The notes under the pieces are model-generated. The model saw only the letters and a program-made list of their open reading frames with translations, was not told the DNA's origin and ran no database searches. Below are positions 50,305 to 59,463 of a DNA stretch of 64,000 nt, piece by piece. Source of the DNA: an uncultured Granulosicoccaceae bacterium (GTDB lineage Bacteria; Pseudomonadota; Gammaproteobacteria; Granulosicoccales; Granulosicoccaceae); NCBI GenBank assembly GCA_938035525.1, contig CALHOI010000041.1, forward strand, positions 1-64,000, in the 5' to 3' direction. Both the position numbers and the translations under genes were made by a program. How positions within the stretch are numbered: position 1 is the first letter of the stretch; every line of letters starts with the position of its first letter.

Positions 50305-50838
50305 GTCGTTTTACCTTCGTGTCTTTTAAGCAGGATTTAATCAGCTTTGCGGTTGATGCCCCTATTGACGCGTTGACCAGACGGCGCTCGGCCGAGTAGT
50401 TTCCTGCACTAATAGAGGCTGAGTCAACGGTTCAATATTGACGCCAGTTGCGCTCATTCGAGTGTCTCGAAGAGGAGAAGTTCGTGAAAGCGTGATCGAC
50501 GCTTTATTAATAGCGTCCCATGGTCGTGCAACGGTAATCGAACTGACCAGTATAGAGGGTTACTTTTTGTACAACTAGTCGTTTTCTAGCGAAGATTTGA
50601 TGAAAAAACGTTTACAAACTGCCCCAGTTGAGTGGGGATGGGGCAATCAAGCGCCCTGAGAGCGCACAACCATGCGGGTGGCAGGGGGCGTAAGTTGTTG
50701 AAGCCCAGCGAACTGGAGCAGTTTAAAACGTTTAAGCAGGCAGAAACGCTGAGCTTGTGCAATTTATTGCAGAATGGAAAACAACTGTTGGCGGCTAATG
50801 TGGCGGTCAATTAATTGACAAATAGTGCCTTTTTGGGG

Positions 50839-50878
50839 CTCCAGGGCCGACAAGTCTGAAAGCTCGTCGGCCCTGGAG
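50839..50878. other. Strong 13-bp perfect inverted repeat downstream of HU-like gene
   Basis: CTCCAGGGCCGAC ... GTCGGCCCTGGAG; no T tract on either strand adjacent. Confidence 0.8.
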
Positions 50879-50902
50879 TTAAGACTCGGGATCGTCAGGC
50901 GA

Positions 50903-51268
50903 TCACACCATGTCTTTCAGACCTTTCAAAGGCAGTACCTTAACCACTTTACGTGCTGGCTTGGCTTTGAAAATGGTTTCTTCTTTCGTGAATGGGTTGA
51001 TACCCTTGCGAGCCTTTGTAGCAGGCTTCTTGATAACACGAATTTTCATCAAGCCGGGGATGCTGAACATGCCAGGACCACGAGGCTTGAGGTTGTCTTG
51101 GATGATGCCTTCAAGTGCTTCGAACACTGACGCAACTTCTTTGCGACTGAGTTCGGTGGTGTCGGCAATTGAAGACAGGATTTCCGACTTAGTCGGTGGC
51201 TTCTTTACCGCGGCCGATGCTTTTTTCTTGCTGGCCTTTTTCTTGGTGGCTTTCTTTTTCGCCGCCAT
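50903..51268 (-). CDS. HU/IHF-family DNA-binding protein with Lys/Ala-rich N-terminal tail
   Basis: MAAKKKATKKKASKKKASAAVKKPPTKSEILSSIADTTELSRKEVASVFEALEGIIQDNLKPRGPGMFSIPGLMKI. Confidence 0.9.
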   Translation of the reverse strand: MAAKKKATKKKASKKKASAAVKKPPTKSEILSSIADTTELSRKEVASVFEALEGIIQDNLKPRGPGMFSIPGLMKIRVIKKPATKARKGINPFTKEETIFKAKPARKVVKVLPLKGLKDMV

Positions 51269-51622
51269 GTTGTATCCCTCGTAAGACTAACTGTTAACGG
51301 ATCAGATACAGTTAAAACAGCAAAGCTGTTAAAACTGCGTCAAGCATATGAATACTGTATACGTAGCGTATTGCTGTTTACACCGCCTATACAGTAAGCA
51401 GTTCAAGCGCGCGAAAGTTAACACACTTTTCTCGTATACGTACGCAGTTTATAGAACAAATTTGGTAAAAAACACTGTATTTACAGCAATTCGTAACAAC
51501 GACTAGCAAAAACAGCCTATTTTAAGGTGTTTTTGTAAAATATTTGTACAGTTAGCTGAGTGTTTTACAAGTTGGGTATTGCCGGGTTTTATGCACGTTA
51601 AAACCGGTTTTTGCGTTTCAGC

Positions 51623-52225
51623 TTAGCGAATAAATGGTGCTATCAGTGATCCTGTTATAAGGATGCGCACAAAAAACAAAGCCAGTATGCCGATTAAAAT
51701 CGACAGATCAAAGCCACTTACCGGCGGAACATATTTTCTGATGGGGCGCAAAACAGGCTCAGTGATGCCACTAAGCAGATTGCGAATGGAGTCGGTATTG
51801 GGGTTTGGGAACCAACTGAGTATTGCCTGAATGATCATGGCATAGATAAAAACGTTGAATAGCAGGTGGATGACGTCCACAAAGGCCACAAAAACCAGCG
51901 TTCCATAAGAGAGTCTGTCGGCTAGTGGCGCCTTCCCGGCGACGAACAAATAGTCGGTTTGCAGTGCTTTTAGCAGCACCAGTTTTACCAGCAGCACTAA
52001 AAAAGCCAGCAGCAGGCTGGATGTGTCGTAGCCTTTGATGCTGGGGATGATTCGCCGTACCGGTTTTATAACCGGGTCGGTCACTTTGACAACAAACTGG
52101 GCCAGCGGGTTGTAGTAATCGGCGCGAAACAGCTGCATAACAAAACGCAACGCAAGCAGCATGGCGTACAGATTAAAAATTGTGCCGATAAGAAAACTTA
52201 ACGCGTCTAAAGCTGCACCGCCCAT
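51623..52225 (-). CDS. YggT family membrane protein
   Basis: Duplicated YggT unit: ...NPLAQFVVKVTDPVIKPVRRIIP and ...IRNLLSGITEPVLRPIRKYVPPVSGFDLS. Confidence 0.93.
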   Translation of the reverse strand: MGGAALDALSFLIGTIFNLYAMLLALRFVMQLFRADYYNPLAQFVVKVTDPVIKPVRRIIPSIKGYDTSSLLLAFLVLLVKLVLLKALQTDYLFVAGKAPLADRLSYGTLVFVAFVDVIHLLFNVFIYAMIIQAILSWFPNPNTDSIRNLLSGITEPVLRPIRKYVPPVSGFDLSILIGILALFFVRILITGSLIAPFIR

Positions 52226-52282
52226 TGTGAGTAACCCCGGTTAATCAGTCAAAATAAACAGGCGATATTGTAACGCGATCAA

Positions 52283-53098
52283 TCACGTAGCGCCGAATTC
52301 ATCACCAAGTTCGGCGGCTCTGTCGTGAGCAGCTTGCATGGCCTTGGCAATAGTGTTGGCGGTATTGTGCTGATCGAATGTGGCTAGCGCCGCCGCCGTA
52401 GTGCCTCCTTTTGAGGTCACGTTTTCTCGTAACACCTGTGGCGAGTGTTGCCCTTCACGGGCCATGCTTGCTGCACCAAACGCAGTTTCTATCGCAAAGT
52501 GAGTCGATAGTTCTTTGGGTAGTCCTAACGACTCTGCCGCTTTTGCCATGTGTTCGATCAGATAAAAGAAGTAGGCCGGTCCACTGCCCGACAGGGCAGT
52601 GATGGCGTCGAGTTGTTTTTCTGTCGTTACCCATGCTGATTTTCCGGCCGTGGACAACAGATTTTGCGCGCTGTCGCGATGCTGATCGGTGCAAGCCGGG
52701 CTGGCAAACAAGGCGGTTGCGCCCAGTCCCAATAAAGCCGGTGTATTAGGCATGCAGCGAATCACTGGTACCTCTGGCCCCAGCCACGCCTGCATGGCGT
52801 CACTGCGCACCCCGGCTGCAACCGAAATGACCAAAGATGGTTTTTTAGGGCCAAGTTCAGTGCAGACGGTTTCGACTACGTTTGGCTTGACAGCAATAAC
52901 GACCATCGCACCGTCATTAATGCTGCTAACGTTCTTGGCACTGCTAACGCCGTGCGCTTTTTTTATCGCCTCAACCGCGTCTGAATTAATGTCGACAACG
53001 GTGATGTTCGAACCATCGACACCGCTATTGATTAAACCGCCGATCAGGCTGCTGGCCATATTGCCAGCACCGATAAAGGTCCATTGCTGCAGTGCCAT
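52283..53098 (-). CDS. proC: Pyrroline-5-carboxylate reductase
   Basis: FIGAGNMASSLIGGLI, VIRCMPNTPALLGLGATAL, ALSGSGPAYFFYLIEHM, VTSKGGTTAAAL. Confidence 0.95.
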   Translation of the reverse strand: MALQQWTFIGAGNMASSLIGGLINSGVDGSNITVVDINSDAVEAIKKAHGVSSAKNVSSINDGAMVVIAVKPNVVETVCTELGPKKPSLVISVAAGVRSDAMQAWLGPEVPVIRCMPNTPALLGLGATALFASPACTDQHRDSAQNLLSTAGKSAWVTTEKQLDAITALSGSGPAYFFYLIEHMAKAAESLGLPKELSTHFAIETAFGAASMAREGQHSPQVLRENVTSKGGTTAAALATFDQHNTANTIAKAMQAAHDRAAELGDEFGAT

Positions 53099-53103
53099 GT
53101 CTG

Positions 53104-54216
53104 TTAGCTCGCCAGCCGCTTGCGTTTTTCAGCAATCGATTTTAGTAATCGATCGAAGGCTTCGGCAAAGGATTCAATGCCTGCCGTTTCCAGAGCATCG
53201 GTGATGTTGTTAAGCAAGATACCCAGATCGTTTAGTTCGGACAGTTGCTGATACGCAACGTTGAGCCCGTTTGCCAATCTGGCCGTGCCGTCGCCGTGGT
53301 CGCGAAACGCATCCATGGTTTTGGGGGGCAGGGTGTTAACCGTTTCGGGGCCGATGAGTTCTTCTACGTAAAGTACATCGCTGTAGTCAGGGTTTTTGGT
53401 GCCGGTGCTTGCCCAAAGCAGACGTTGAGGTCTGGCGCCGGCTTCGCGTAGTTTGGCAAATTGATCACTGCCGAATAAATTAGCGAAATGCCCATAGGCG
53501 ACTTTGGCATTGGCTATAGCGATTTTGCCTTTGAGTGCTTTTGCTGCATCAGTGCCTTTGGCGTCGAGTGCTTTGTCGACCTCGGTGTCCACGCGGCTGA
53601 CAAAAAAGCTGGCCACCGATGCCATGTCGTCCACTTTATGCCCGGCGGCTACCCGACGCTCAAGACCCTTGATGTACGCATTGGCAATGGCCAAATAGCG
53701 TTGCACACTAAACAGCAGAGTCACATTAACGTTAACCCCTTGCGCGGTTAGCTCTTCAAAGGCTTTGACGCCAGCTTCTGTGCCGGGCACTTTGATCATC
53801 AGGTTGGGTCGATTAACACGCTTGTTTAAATCCAGCCCCATGGCCACTGTGCCATTTGCATCGTGTGCCAAATCCGGGGTCACTTCCAGGCTTACGTAAC
53901 CATCCACGGCGTTGGTTTGTTTGTATACATCGGCAAACGCATCGGCCGCGCCCTGAATATCCTCGATGGCCAGTTGATTGAACACTTCCAGATCGCTGAT
54001 GCTTGCATCGCCACCGATGGCAGCAATAGTGCTGTCGTATTCATCGCTTTTCGCTATGGCTTGCTCGAATATCGCAGGATTGGATGTCAGGCCCATCACC
54101 TGATCATTCTTGATCAGCGCTTGTAAGTCACCATTGAGTAAGCTGCGCTGGATGTAGTCGAGCCAGAGGCTCTGCCCAGCCGCGTAGGCGTCTACCATTG
54201 GATTGCTGTTAGCCAT
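53104..54216 (-). CDS. tal: Transaldolase (long, mycobacterial/cyanobacterial-type)
   Basis: QSLWLDYIQRSLLNGDLQALIKNDQVMGLTSNPAIFEQAI, NLMIKVPGTEAGVKAFEEL, QRLLWASTGTKNPDYSDVLYVEELIG. Confidence 0.94.
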   Translation of the reverse strand: MANSNPMVDAYAAGQSLWLDYIQRSLLNGDLQALIKNDQVMGLTSNPAIFEQAIAKSDEYDSTIAAIGGDASISDLEVFNQLAIEDIQGAADAFADVYKQTNAVDGYVSLEVTPDLAHDANGTVAMGLDLNKRVNRPNLMIKVPGTEAGVKAFEELTAQGVNVNVTLLFSVQRYLAIANAYIKGLERRVAAGHKVDDMASVASFFVSRVDTEVDKALDAKGTDAAKALKGKIAIANAKVAYGHFANLFGSDQFAKLREAGARPQRLLWASTGTKNPDYSDVLYVEELIGPETVNTLPPKTMDAFRDHGDGTARLANGLNVAYQQLSELNDLGILLNNITDALETAGIESFAEAFDRLLKSIAEKRKRLAS

Positions 54217-54328
54217 GATTTTACCTGTTGTTTTAGTTTATGAAGATGGTCGATAGTCTAGCATTTGCCGTTTGCGTGCCATTCGTCTGCAGCGCGCTTC
54301 ACGTCAGTTACTGCCAGTTGTCACGAAC

Positions 54329-55042
54329 CTAGCGTGGCGCACGAGCACCGAAGATGGCTGTACCCACCCTGACAATCGTTGCACCTTCGGCAATGGCCGC
54401 TTCCATATCACCGCTCATGCCCATTGATAGCGTGTCCATGGCGGGGTGAGTTTGTCTGAGTTGCTCGAACAGGCTGCGCAGTTTTGCGAAGGCTTCTCGC
54501 TGTTTTTCAAAGCCTGTCTGCGGTGCTGGGATGGCCATAAGACCGCGTAATTGCAGTTGTGACAAGTCAGCACATTGATCGGCAAGCTGCGCCAGTTCGG
54601 GTGGCGTCACTCCTGACTTGCTGGCTTCGTTGTCAATATTGACTTGCAGGCAAATCTGCAACGGCGGGAGATGTTCGGGCCGGTTTTCGGCGAGTTTCCT
54701 GGCCACTTTTAGTCTTTCTACACTGTGAACCCAGCTAAAGTGCCGGGCAAGGGCCGCAGCCTTGCGCGATTGGATAGAACCGATGAAGTGCCAGTCGTAG
54801 TCTGTCGAACCCAACTCTTCCACCTTGCTAATGGCCTCGTCAGGGTAATTTTCTCCAAAGGCACGTTGTCCGGCTTGTCTGGCGTTGGTGATGGCCGCTA
54901 CTGGTTTGGTTTTACTTACCGCTAATAACTGTATAGAGGCTGGGTCTCTGCCGTGCTTTTGGGCCAGTGTGCTGATTTGCTCGCGCACTGTTGCCAGTGC
55001 ATCGACAACGCTGTGCTCTTGACTAGATGTGGAACTGCTCAC
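54329..55042 (-). CDS. YggS-family PLP homeostasis protein
   Basis: LLAVSKTKPVAAI, FGENYPDEAISKVEEL, DWHFIGSIQSRKA, LSMGMSGDMEAAI. Confidence 0.95.
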   Translation of the reverse strand: MSSSTSSQEHSVVDALATVREQISTLAQKHGRDPASIQLLAVSKTKPVAAITNARQAGQRAFGENYPDEAISKVEELGSTDYDWHFIGSIQSRKAAALARHFSWVHSVERLKVARKLAENRPEHLPPLQICLQVNIDNEASKSGVTPPELAQLADQCADLSQLQLRGLMAIPAPQTGFEKQREAFAKLRSLFEQLRQTHPAMDTLSMGMSGDMEAAIAEGATIVRVGTAIFGARAPR

Positions 55043-55205
55043 AGATTTGCGCCTTATGTGCTGTAAATGTCGGCTGCTTCAAACCCAGCGATGCTCTTCG
55101 CTAAGCAATCCACAAATATGGCCGACATATCCGTCAAATACCAGTTGTGTTTTGAGCACTGTACACAGCTTTTCGACCGCATACGTAAATATAAGGGTTC
55201 AAATA

Positions 55206-56243
55206 ATGGATATCGCTCAGCTTTTAACTTTTGGGGTAAAAAACGGCGCATCTGATATGCACTTGTCAGCCGGGCTGCCACCGATGATTCGCGTTGATGG
55301 AGATATGCGACGAGTCAATATTCCTGCATTGGACCACGCTGCTGTACAAGCCATGGTGTACGACATCATGAACGATAAGCAGCGTAAAGACTTTGAAGAG
55401 CACTTGGAAACGGATTTCTCGTTTGAAATTCCTGACACGGCTCGCTTTCGTGTAAACGCGTTTAACCAGAATCGTGGTTGTGGTGCCGTATTTCGTACCA
55501 TCCCAACCGAAATCCTGACGCTTGAACAGTTAGGTTGTCCTCGTATCTTCCAGGAAATCTCTGAAATGCCGCGTGGCATTGTGTTGGTTACCGGACCCAC
55601 TGGTTCTGGTAAGTCAACGACACTGGCGGCAATGATGGATTTCAAAAACGAAACCGAACTGGGCCATATTCTGACTATCGAAGACCCGATCGAATTTGTT
55701 CACGAAAGTAAGAAGTGTTTGATCAATCAACGCGAAGTACACCGCGATACCTACGGATTCTCGAACGCGCTGCGATCAGCACTTCGTGAAGACCCAGACG
55801 TTATTCTGGTTGGTGAGATGCGTGATATGGAAACCATTTCACTGGCACTAACCGCTGCTGAAACCGGTCACCTTGTATTCGGTACACTGCACACCAGTTC
55901 TGCTGCAAAAACCGTTGACCGTATTGTTGATGTGTTTCCAGCCGGTGAGAAGCCAATGATTCGCTCCATGCTTTCCGAATCATTAAAGGCGGTTATCTCG
56001 CAAACTCTGCTTAAGAAAACGGGTGGTGGTCGAGTAGCAGCACACGAAATCATGATTGGTACACCCGCTATTCGTAACCTGATTCGTGAAGATAAGGTTG
56101 CGCAAATGTACTCAGCTATTCAAACCGGTCAGGCAAATGGTATGCAGACGCTCGATCAAAACTTGAAAGAGCTGGTTAACCGAGGCGTTGTTGATTTAGC
56201 CGAAGCGCGTAAGAAGGCGCAAAACCCAGATCAACTGACTTAA
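55206..56243 (+). CDS. pilT: Type IV pilus retraction ATPase PilT
   Basis: MDIAQLLTFGVKNGASDMHLSAGLPPMIRVDGDMRR, TGPTGSGKSTTLAAMMD; ORF start trimmed from 55029. Confidence 0.96.
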   Translation: MDIAQLLTFGVKNGASDMHLSAGLPPMIRVDGDMRRVNIPALDHAAVQAMVYDIMNDKQRKDFEEHLETDFSFEIPDTARFRVNAFNQNRGCGAVFRTIPTEILTLEQLGCPRIFQEISEMPRGIVLVTGPTGSGKSTTLAAMMDFKNETELGHILTIEDPIEFVHESKKCLINQREVHRDTYGFSNALRSALREDPDVILVGEMRDMETISLALTAAETGHLVFGTLHTSSAAKTVDRIVDVFPAGEKPMIRSMLSESLKAVISQTLLKKTGGGRVAAHEIMIGTPAIRNLIREDKVAQMYSAIQTGQANGMQTLDQNLKELVNRGVVDLAEARKKAQNPDQLT

Positions 56244-56360
56244 GACTTGTTGCGCTAAGCCAGCGTTTAGCGTCACGTTATCAAGGCCAGCTATTTCAGT
56301 TGGCCTTGATAATAAAAACAGCAAATATAACAGTAAAATTTAGCACGGGATTAAAAGCAA

Positions 56361-57530
56361 ATGGACCTAAAAGTCGCAAAACGTTTCATGGATGAGCTAT
56401 TGGTTAGCTTGTATAAGAAGGGTGGGTCAGATTTGTTCATCATTGCAGGTGCTGCACCGGCAATGAGAATCCACGGCAAGATCACACCTGTTATGGATAA
56501 AAAGCTGACAGCCGATCACACATTGGCTTTGGCTCAGTCGCTAATGACTGAAACCGAGCGTGCCGAATTTGCCAGCAGCAAAGAGTGTAACTTTGCTATT
56601 GCACTGCCAAATATTTCGCGCTTTCGTGTCAATGCACTGGTACAACGCGGTAGTGCGGGATTGGTTGTTCGTATTATCCCCAACGATATCCCTAGTTTTG
56701 CTGACTTGCACTTGCCTGAGATCATGAACCAAATTGCCATGACCAAACGTGGTCTGGTTATATTTGTTGGTGGTACTGGTTCTGGTAAATCAACCAGCTT
56801 GGCATCAATGATTGACTATCGAAACGAAAACTCCAACGGTCATATTATTACAATAGAAGACCCGGTGGAATTTGTACACAATCATAAGGGCTGTATTGTT
56901 ACCCAACGCGAAGTGGGCACCGATACCGACTCCTTTGAAATTGCCCTGAAAAACACCTTGCGACAAGCGCCCGATGTGATTCTGATTGGTGAGATACGTG
57001 ATCAGAAAACCATGGAGCACGCAATAGCGTTTGCTGAAACCGGTCACCTGTGTCTTGCTACCTTGCACGCAAACAATACCAACCAGGCGCTTGATCGTAT
57101 TATCAACTTTTTCCCTGAAGCGCGGCACAAGCAGCTGTTGCTGGACTTATCGTTAAACGTCAAAGCGCTAATATCGCAACGCTTGTTGCCTACGCCCAGC
57201 GGTAAAGGTCGACGTGCAGCAATCGAAGTGTTGTTAAACACGCCACTTATGTCTGACTTGATCATGAAAGGTGAAGTACACGAGATCAAAGCGCTGATGA
57301 CCAAAAGCAGCGATCAGGGAATGCAGACATTTGATCATGCCTTGTTTGATTTGCTTAACGAAAACGCCATTACCATTGAAGAAGCTATGCGTAATGCAGA
57401 CTCGGTCAACGACCTGAGACTGCGTATCAAGCTTGAAGGCGGTGGTTCTGCTGCCGTTGACGACATGATTGCCGATTCCATGAGCTTGGAAGAAAGCGAT
57501 GATTCTGATCCGCATTCAATGAATGGCTAG
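56361..57530 (+). CDS. pilU: Type IV pilus retraction ATPase PilU
   Basis: KKGGSDLFIIAGAAPAMRIHGKITPV, VGGTGSGKSTSLASMIDYRN; directly downstream of pilT. Confidence 0.95.
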   Translation: MDLKVAKRFMDELLVSLYKKGGSDLFIIAGAAPAMRIHGKITPVMDKKLTADHTLALAQSLMTETERAEFASSKECNFAIALPNISRFRVNALVQRGSAGLVVRIIPNDIPSFADLHLPEIMNQIAMTKRGLVIFVGGTGSGKSTSLASMIDYRNENSNGHIITIEDPVEFVHNHKGCIVTQREVGTDTDSFEIALKNTLRQAPDVILIGEIRDQKTMEHAIAFAETGHLCLATLHANNTNQALDRIINFFPEARHKQLLLDLSLNVKALISQRLLPTPSGKGRRAAIEVLLNTPLMSDLIMKGEVHEIKALMTKSSDQGMQTFDHALFDLLNENAITIEEAMRNADSVNDLRLRIKLEGGGSAAVDDMIADSMSLEESDDSDPHSMNG

Positions 57531-57576
57531 TTTGTTATTCACCTGAAACTCGGGCCTCTGGCCCGATGTGCACCAT

Positions 57577-57618
57577 ACGCCCGAAAAAACTTTTAAGTCT
57601 TGCGGGCGTTTTTCGTTT
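57577..57618 (+). terminator. Rho-independent terminator after pilU
   Basis: acgcccg ... cgggcgt followed by ttttcgtttt. Confidence 0.75.
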
Positions 57619-57663
57619 TAAATCCTCTGTACTCAGTGTCTTTGCGTGTCATAATCAAGTGGC

Positions 57664-58080
57664 ATGAGTGAATTTACTGATTCTTTACAAGATGTTTTTT
57701 CTCAGTTCGGCCAGATCAGTGCGCGCCGAATGTTCGGCGGGCATGGCATTTATTTTGATAATTGCATGTTTGGGCTGGTTGCAGAAGACACGCTGTATTT
57801 AAAAGTTGATCAGGAAAACATTCACCATTTTAAAGAGCTTGACCTGCCACCGTTTACCTTCGAAAAAAACAAAGGTGGCACAATGTCCATGAGCTTTCAT
57901 TTGGCCCCGGAAACCATATTTGAAGATCACGACGAAGCAGCGCGGTGGGCAGAGCATGCATGGGCTGCTGCAAAGCGGGCGAAGCTTGCCAAGTCCGCAA
58001 AAAAGTCCGCAAAAAAGTCTGCCAAGAAAATTGCCAAGAAAAAGGTAAAGAAGAAATCGAAAAAATCTCCAAACATATAA
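57664..58080 (+). CDS. TfoX/Sxy N-terminal domain protein with Lys-rich C-terminal tail
   Basis: FGQISARRMFGGHGIYFDNCMFGLVAEDTLYLKVD; tail KSAKKSAKKSAKKIAKKKVKKKSKKSPNI. Confidence 0.9.
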   Translation: MSEFTDSLQDVFSQFGQISARRMFGGHGIYFDNCMFGLVAEDTLYLKVDQENIHHFKELDLPPFTFEKNKGGTMSMSFHLAPETIFEDHDEAARWAEHAWAAAKRAKLAKSAKKSAKKSAKKIAKKKVKKKSKKSPNI

Positions 58081-58096
58081 GCTCACAAACGAAAAA

Positions 58097-59392
58097 GTGA
58101 GCAGAATTGAAAATAGCGCGTTAATACGACAAGCACATGAAAAGAGCCAGACACCAATAATGGATGCCACCAATTCAGCACTTGCACAAAACGAGCTTCA
58201 CGAACTTGTTTCTTACGTAAGCAATAAAGTTAAAACGCTATTTGGGCGTGAAGATGAACCGTATGTTGTTGTTTCGCCTTATCGGTTTAATCCGTTAGGC
58301 GCGCATATAGATCATCAGGGTGGGGCGGTGCTGGCCAGGACGCTTAACCAATACACTATTCTGGCATTCTATCCACTTGAAACATCGCGTATTGTTTTGC
58401 ATTGTCACTCTGGGGACTCGGCAGATAAAGCCGTTGCTTTTGATATCGGTACCACGGATAGCGATCAGAATTGGGCACGCTACGCGATGGCATCTGCGTC
58501 CACGTTTACATCACTGCTTCCAAAAGTTAACGGGTTTTCCGGCTTGGTTTATGGCTCCATGTTAGGCGCAGGTTTAAGTTCATCGGCGTCAGTTGTTCTG
58601 GCATACCTCGCGGCCCTTGCCAGCGCTAATCAGCTCACGTTGTCTAAAACTGAGCAAATCGATATGGTCAGGCAAGTCGAGAACGATCACATGGGGCTAA
58701 ACAATGGATTGCAAGATCAAATGTCCATTGTATTTGGTCAATCCCAAGCCTTGTCTCTGCTGCACATGGATTCAGTGAGCGCAACGTACATTAATAACCC
58801 AGACAACATAGAAGCAGTAAGATGGGTGCTTTGTTACTCAGGCTTTGATCGTGAATTAGTCTCGTCGGGGTTTAACGATCGTGTCCGGGAATGCCGTGAA
58901 GCTGCCTCCTTGTTAGATTCCCATGCTACTGTATTAGGTGATGTCAGCACCGACAATCGTACAAACCAAAAAATAGATGCTCTACCGGCGCATTTGGGTC
59001 GACGTGCCCTGCATGTGTATGGAGAAATGGACAGAGTCGCCAAAGGAGCGGCAGCCTGGGCTGAGGGTGACTGGTCTTTGTTTGGTCATCTAATGAATCA
59101 ATCTTGTCAAAGCTCCATAGTTAACTATGAGTGCGGCAGTGACCCAATGGTGGAGCTGCGAAATATCGCCCTAAAGCAACCTGATGTCTATGGCAGCCGA
59201 TTTAGCGGTGGAGGCTACGGAGGTTGTTTGATTATGCTGGTGAAGGAATCTGGTGTTGAGTCAGTTAAAAATGACGTGCTTAATGCTTTCCTGGCCCGTT
59301 ATCCTGAAAAGCAGGATGTTGCAAAAACGTTTGTTGGTGTTGCTGAGAAAAACTTGCGTTTGCACTACACCGAATCAAGTGCAAAACGCTGA
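58097..59392 (+). CDS. GHMP kinase, galactokinase-like (possible galacturonokinase-type)
   Basis: VVVSPYRFNPLGAHIDHQGGAVLARTLNQYT; GSMLGAGLSSSASVVLAYL; GSRFSGGGYGGCLIML; likely start ATG 58160. Confidence 0.85.
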   Translation: MSRIENSALIRQAHEKSQTPIMDATNSALAQNELHELVSYVSNKVKTLFGREDEPYVVVSPYRFNPLGAHIDHQGGAVLARTLNQYTILAFYPLETSRIVLHCHSGDSADKAVAFDIGTTDSDQNWARYAMASASTFTSLLPKVNGFSGLVYGSMLGAGLSSSASVVLAYLAALASANQLTLSKTEQIDMVRQVENDHMGLNNGLQDQMSIVFGQSQALSLLHMDSVSATYINNPDNIEAVRWVLCYSGFDRELVSSGFNDRVRECREAASLLDSHATVLGDVSTDNRTNQKIDALPAHLGRRALHVYGEMDRVAKGAAAWAEGDWSLFGHLMNQSCQSSIVNYECGSDPMVELRNIALKQPDVYGSRFSGGGYGGCLIMLVKESGVESVKNDVLNAFLARYPEKQDVAKTFVGVAEKNLRLHYTESSAKR

Positions 59393-59463
59393 ATCAAGTT
59401 GATTAGCTTCCTTTTTGCAGCACACGCCCAGATAGCACACGCCCATGACTCAACCCACTCCCC

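Noticed and set aside
50586-50814. Short ORFs on both strands between gspC and the HU-like gene (plus 60 aa, minus 74 aa)
   Set aside because: The plus ORF (LKPSELEQFKTFKQAETLSLCNLLQNGKQLL...) looks slightly protein-like but lacks a clear RBS, homologue or context; left unannotated
56281-56309. Hairpin tcaaggcca/tggccttga after pilT as a terminator
   Set aside because: Stem is perfect but followed by taataaaaac rather than a T tract; pilU follows closely, so a true terminator is uncertain
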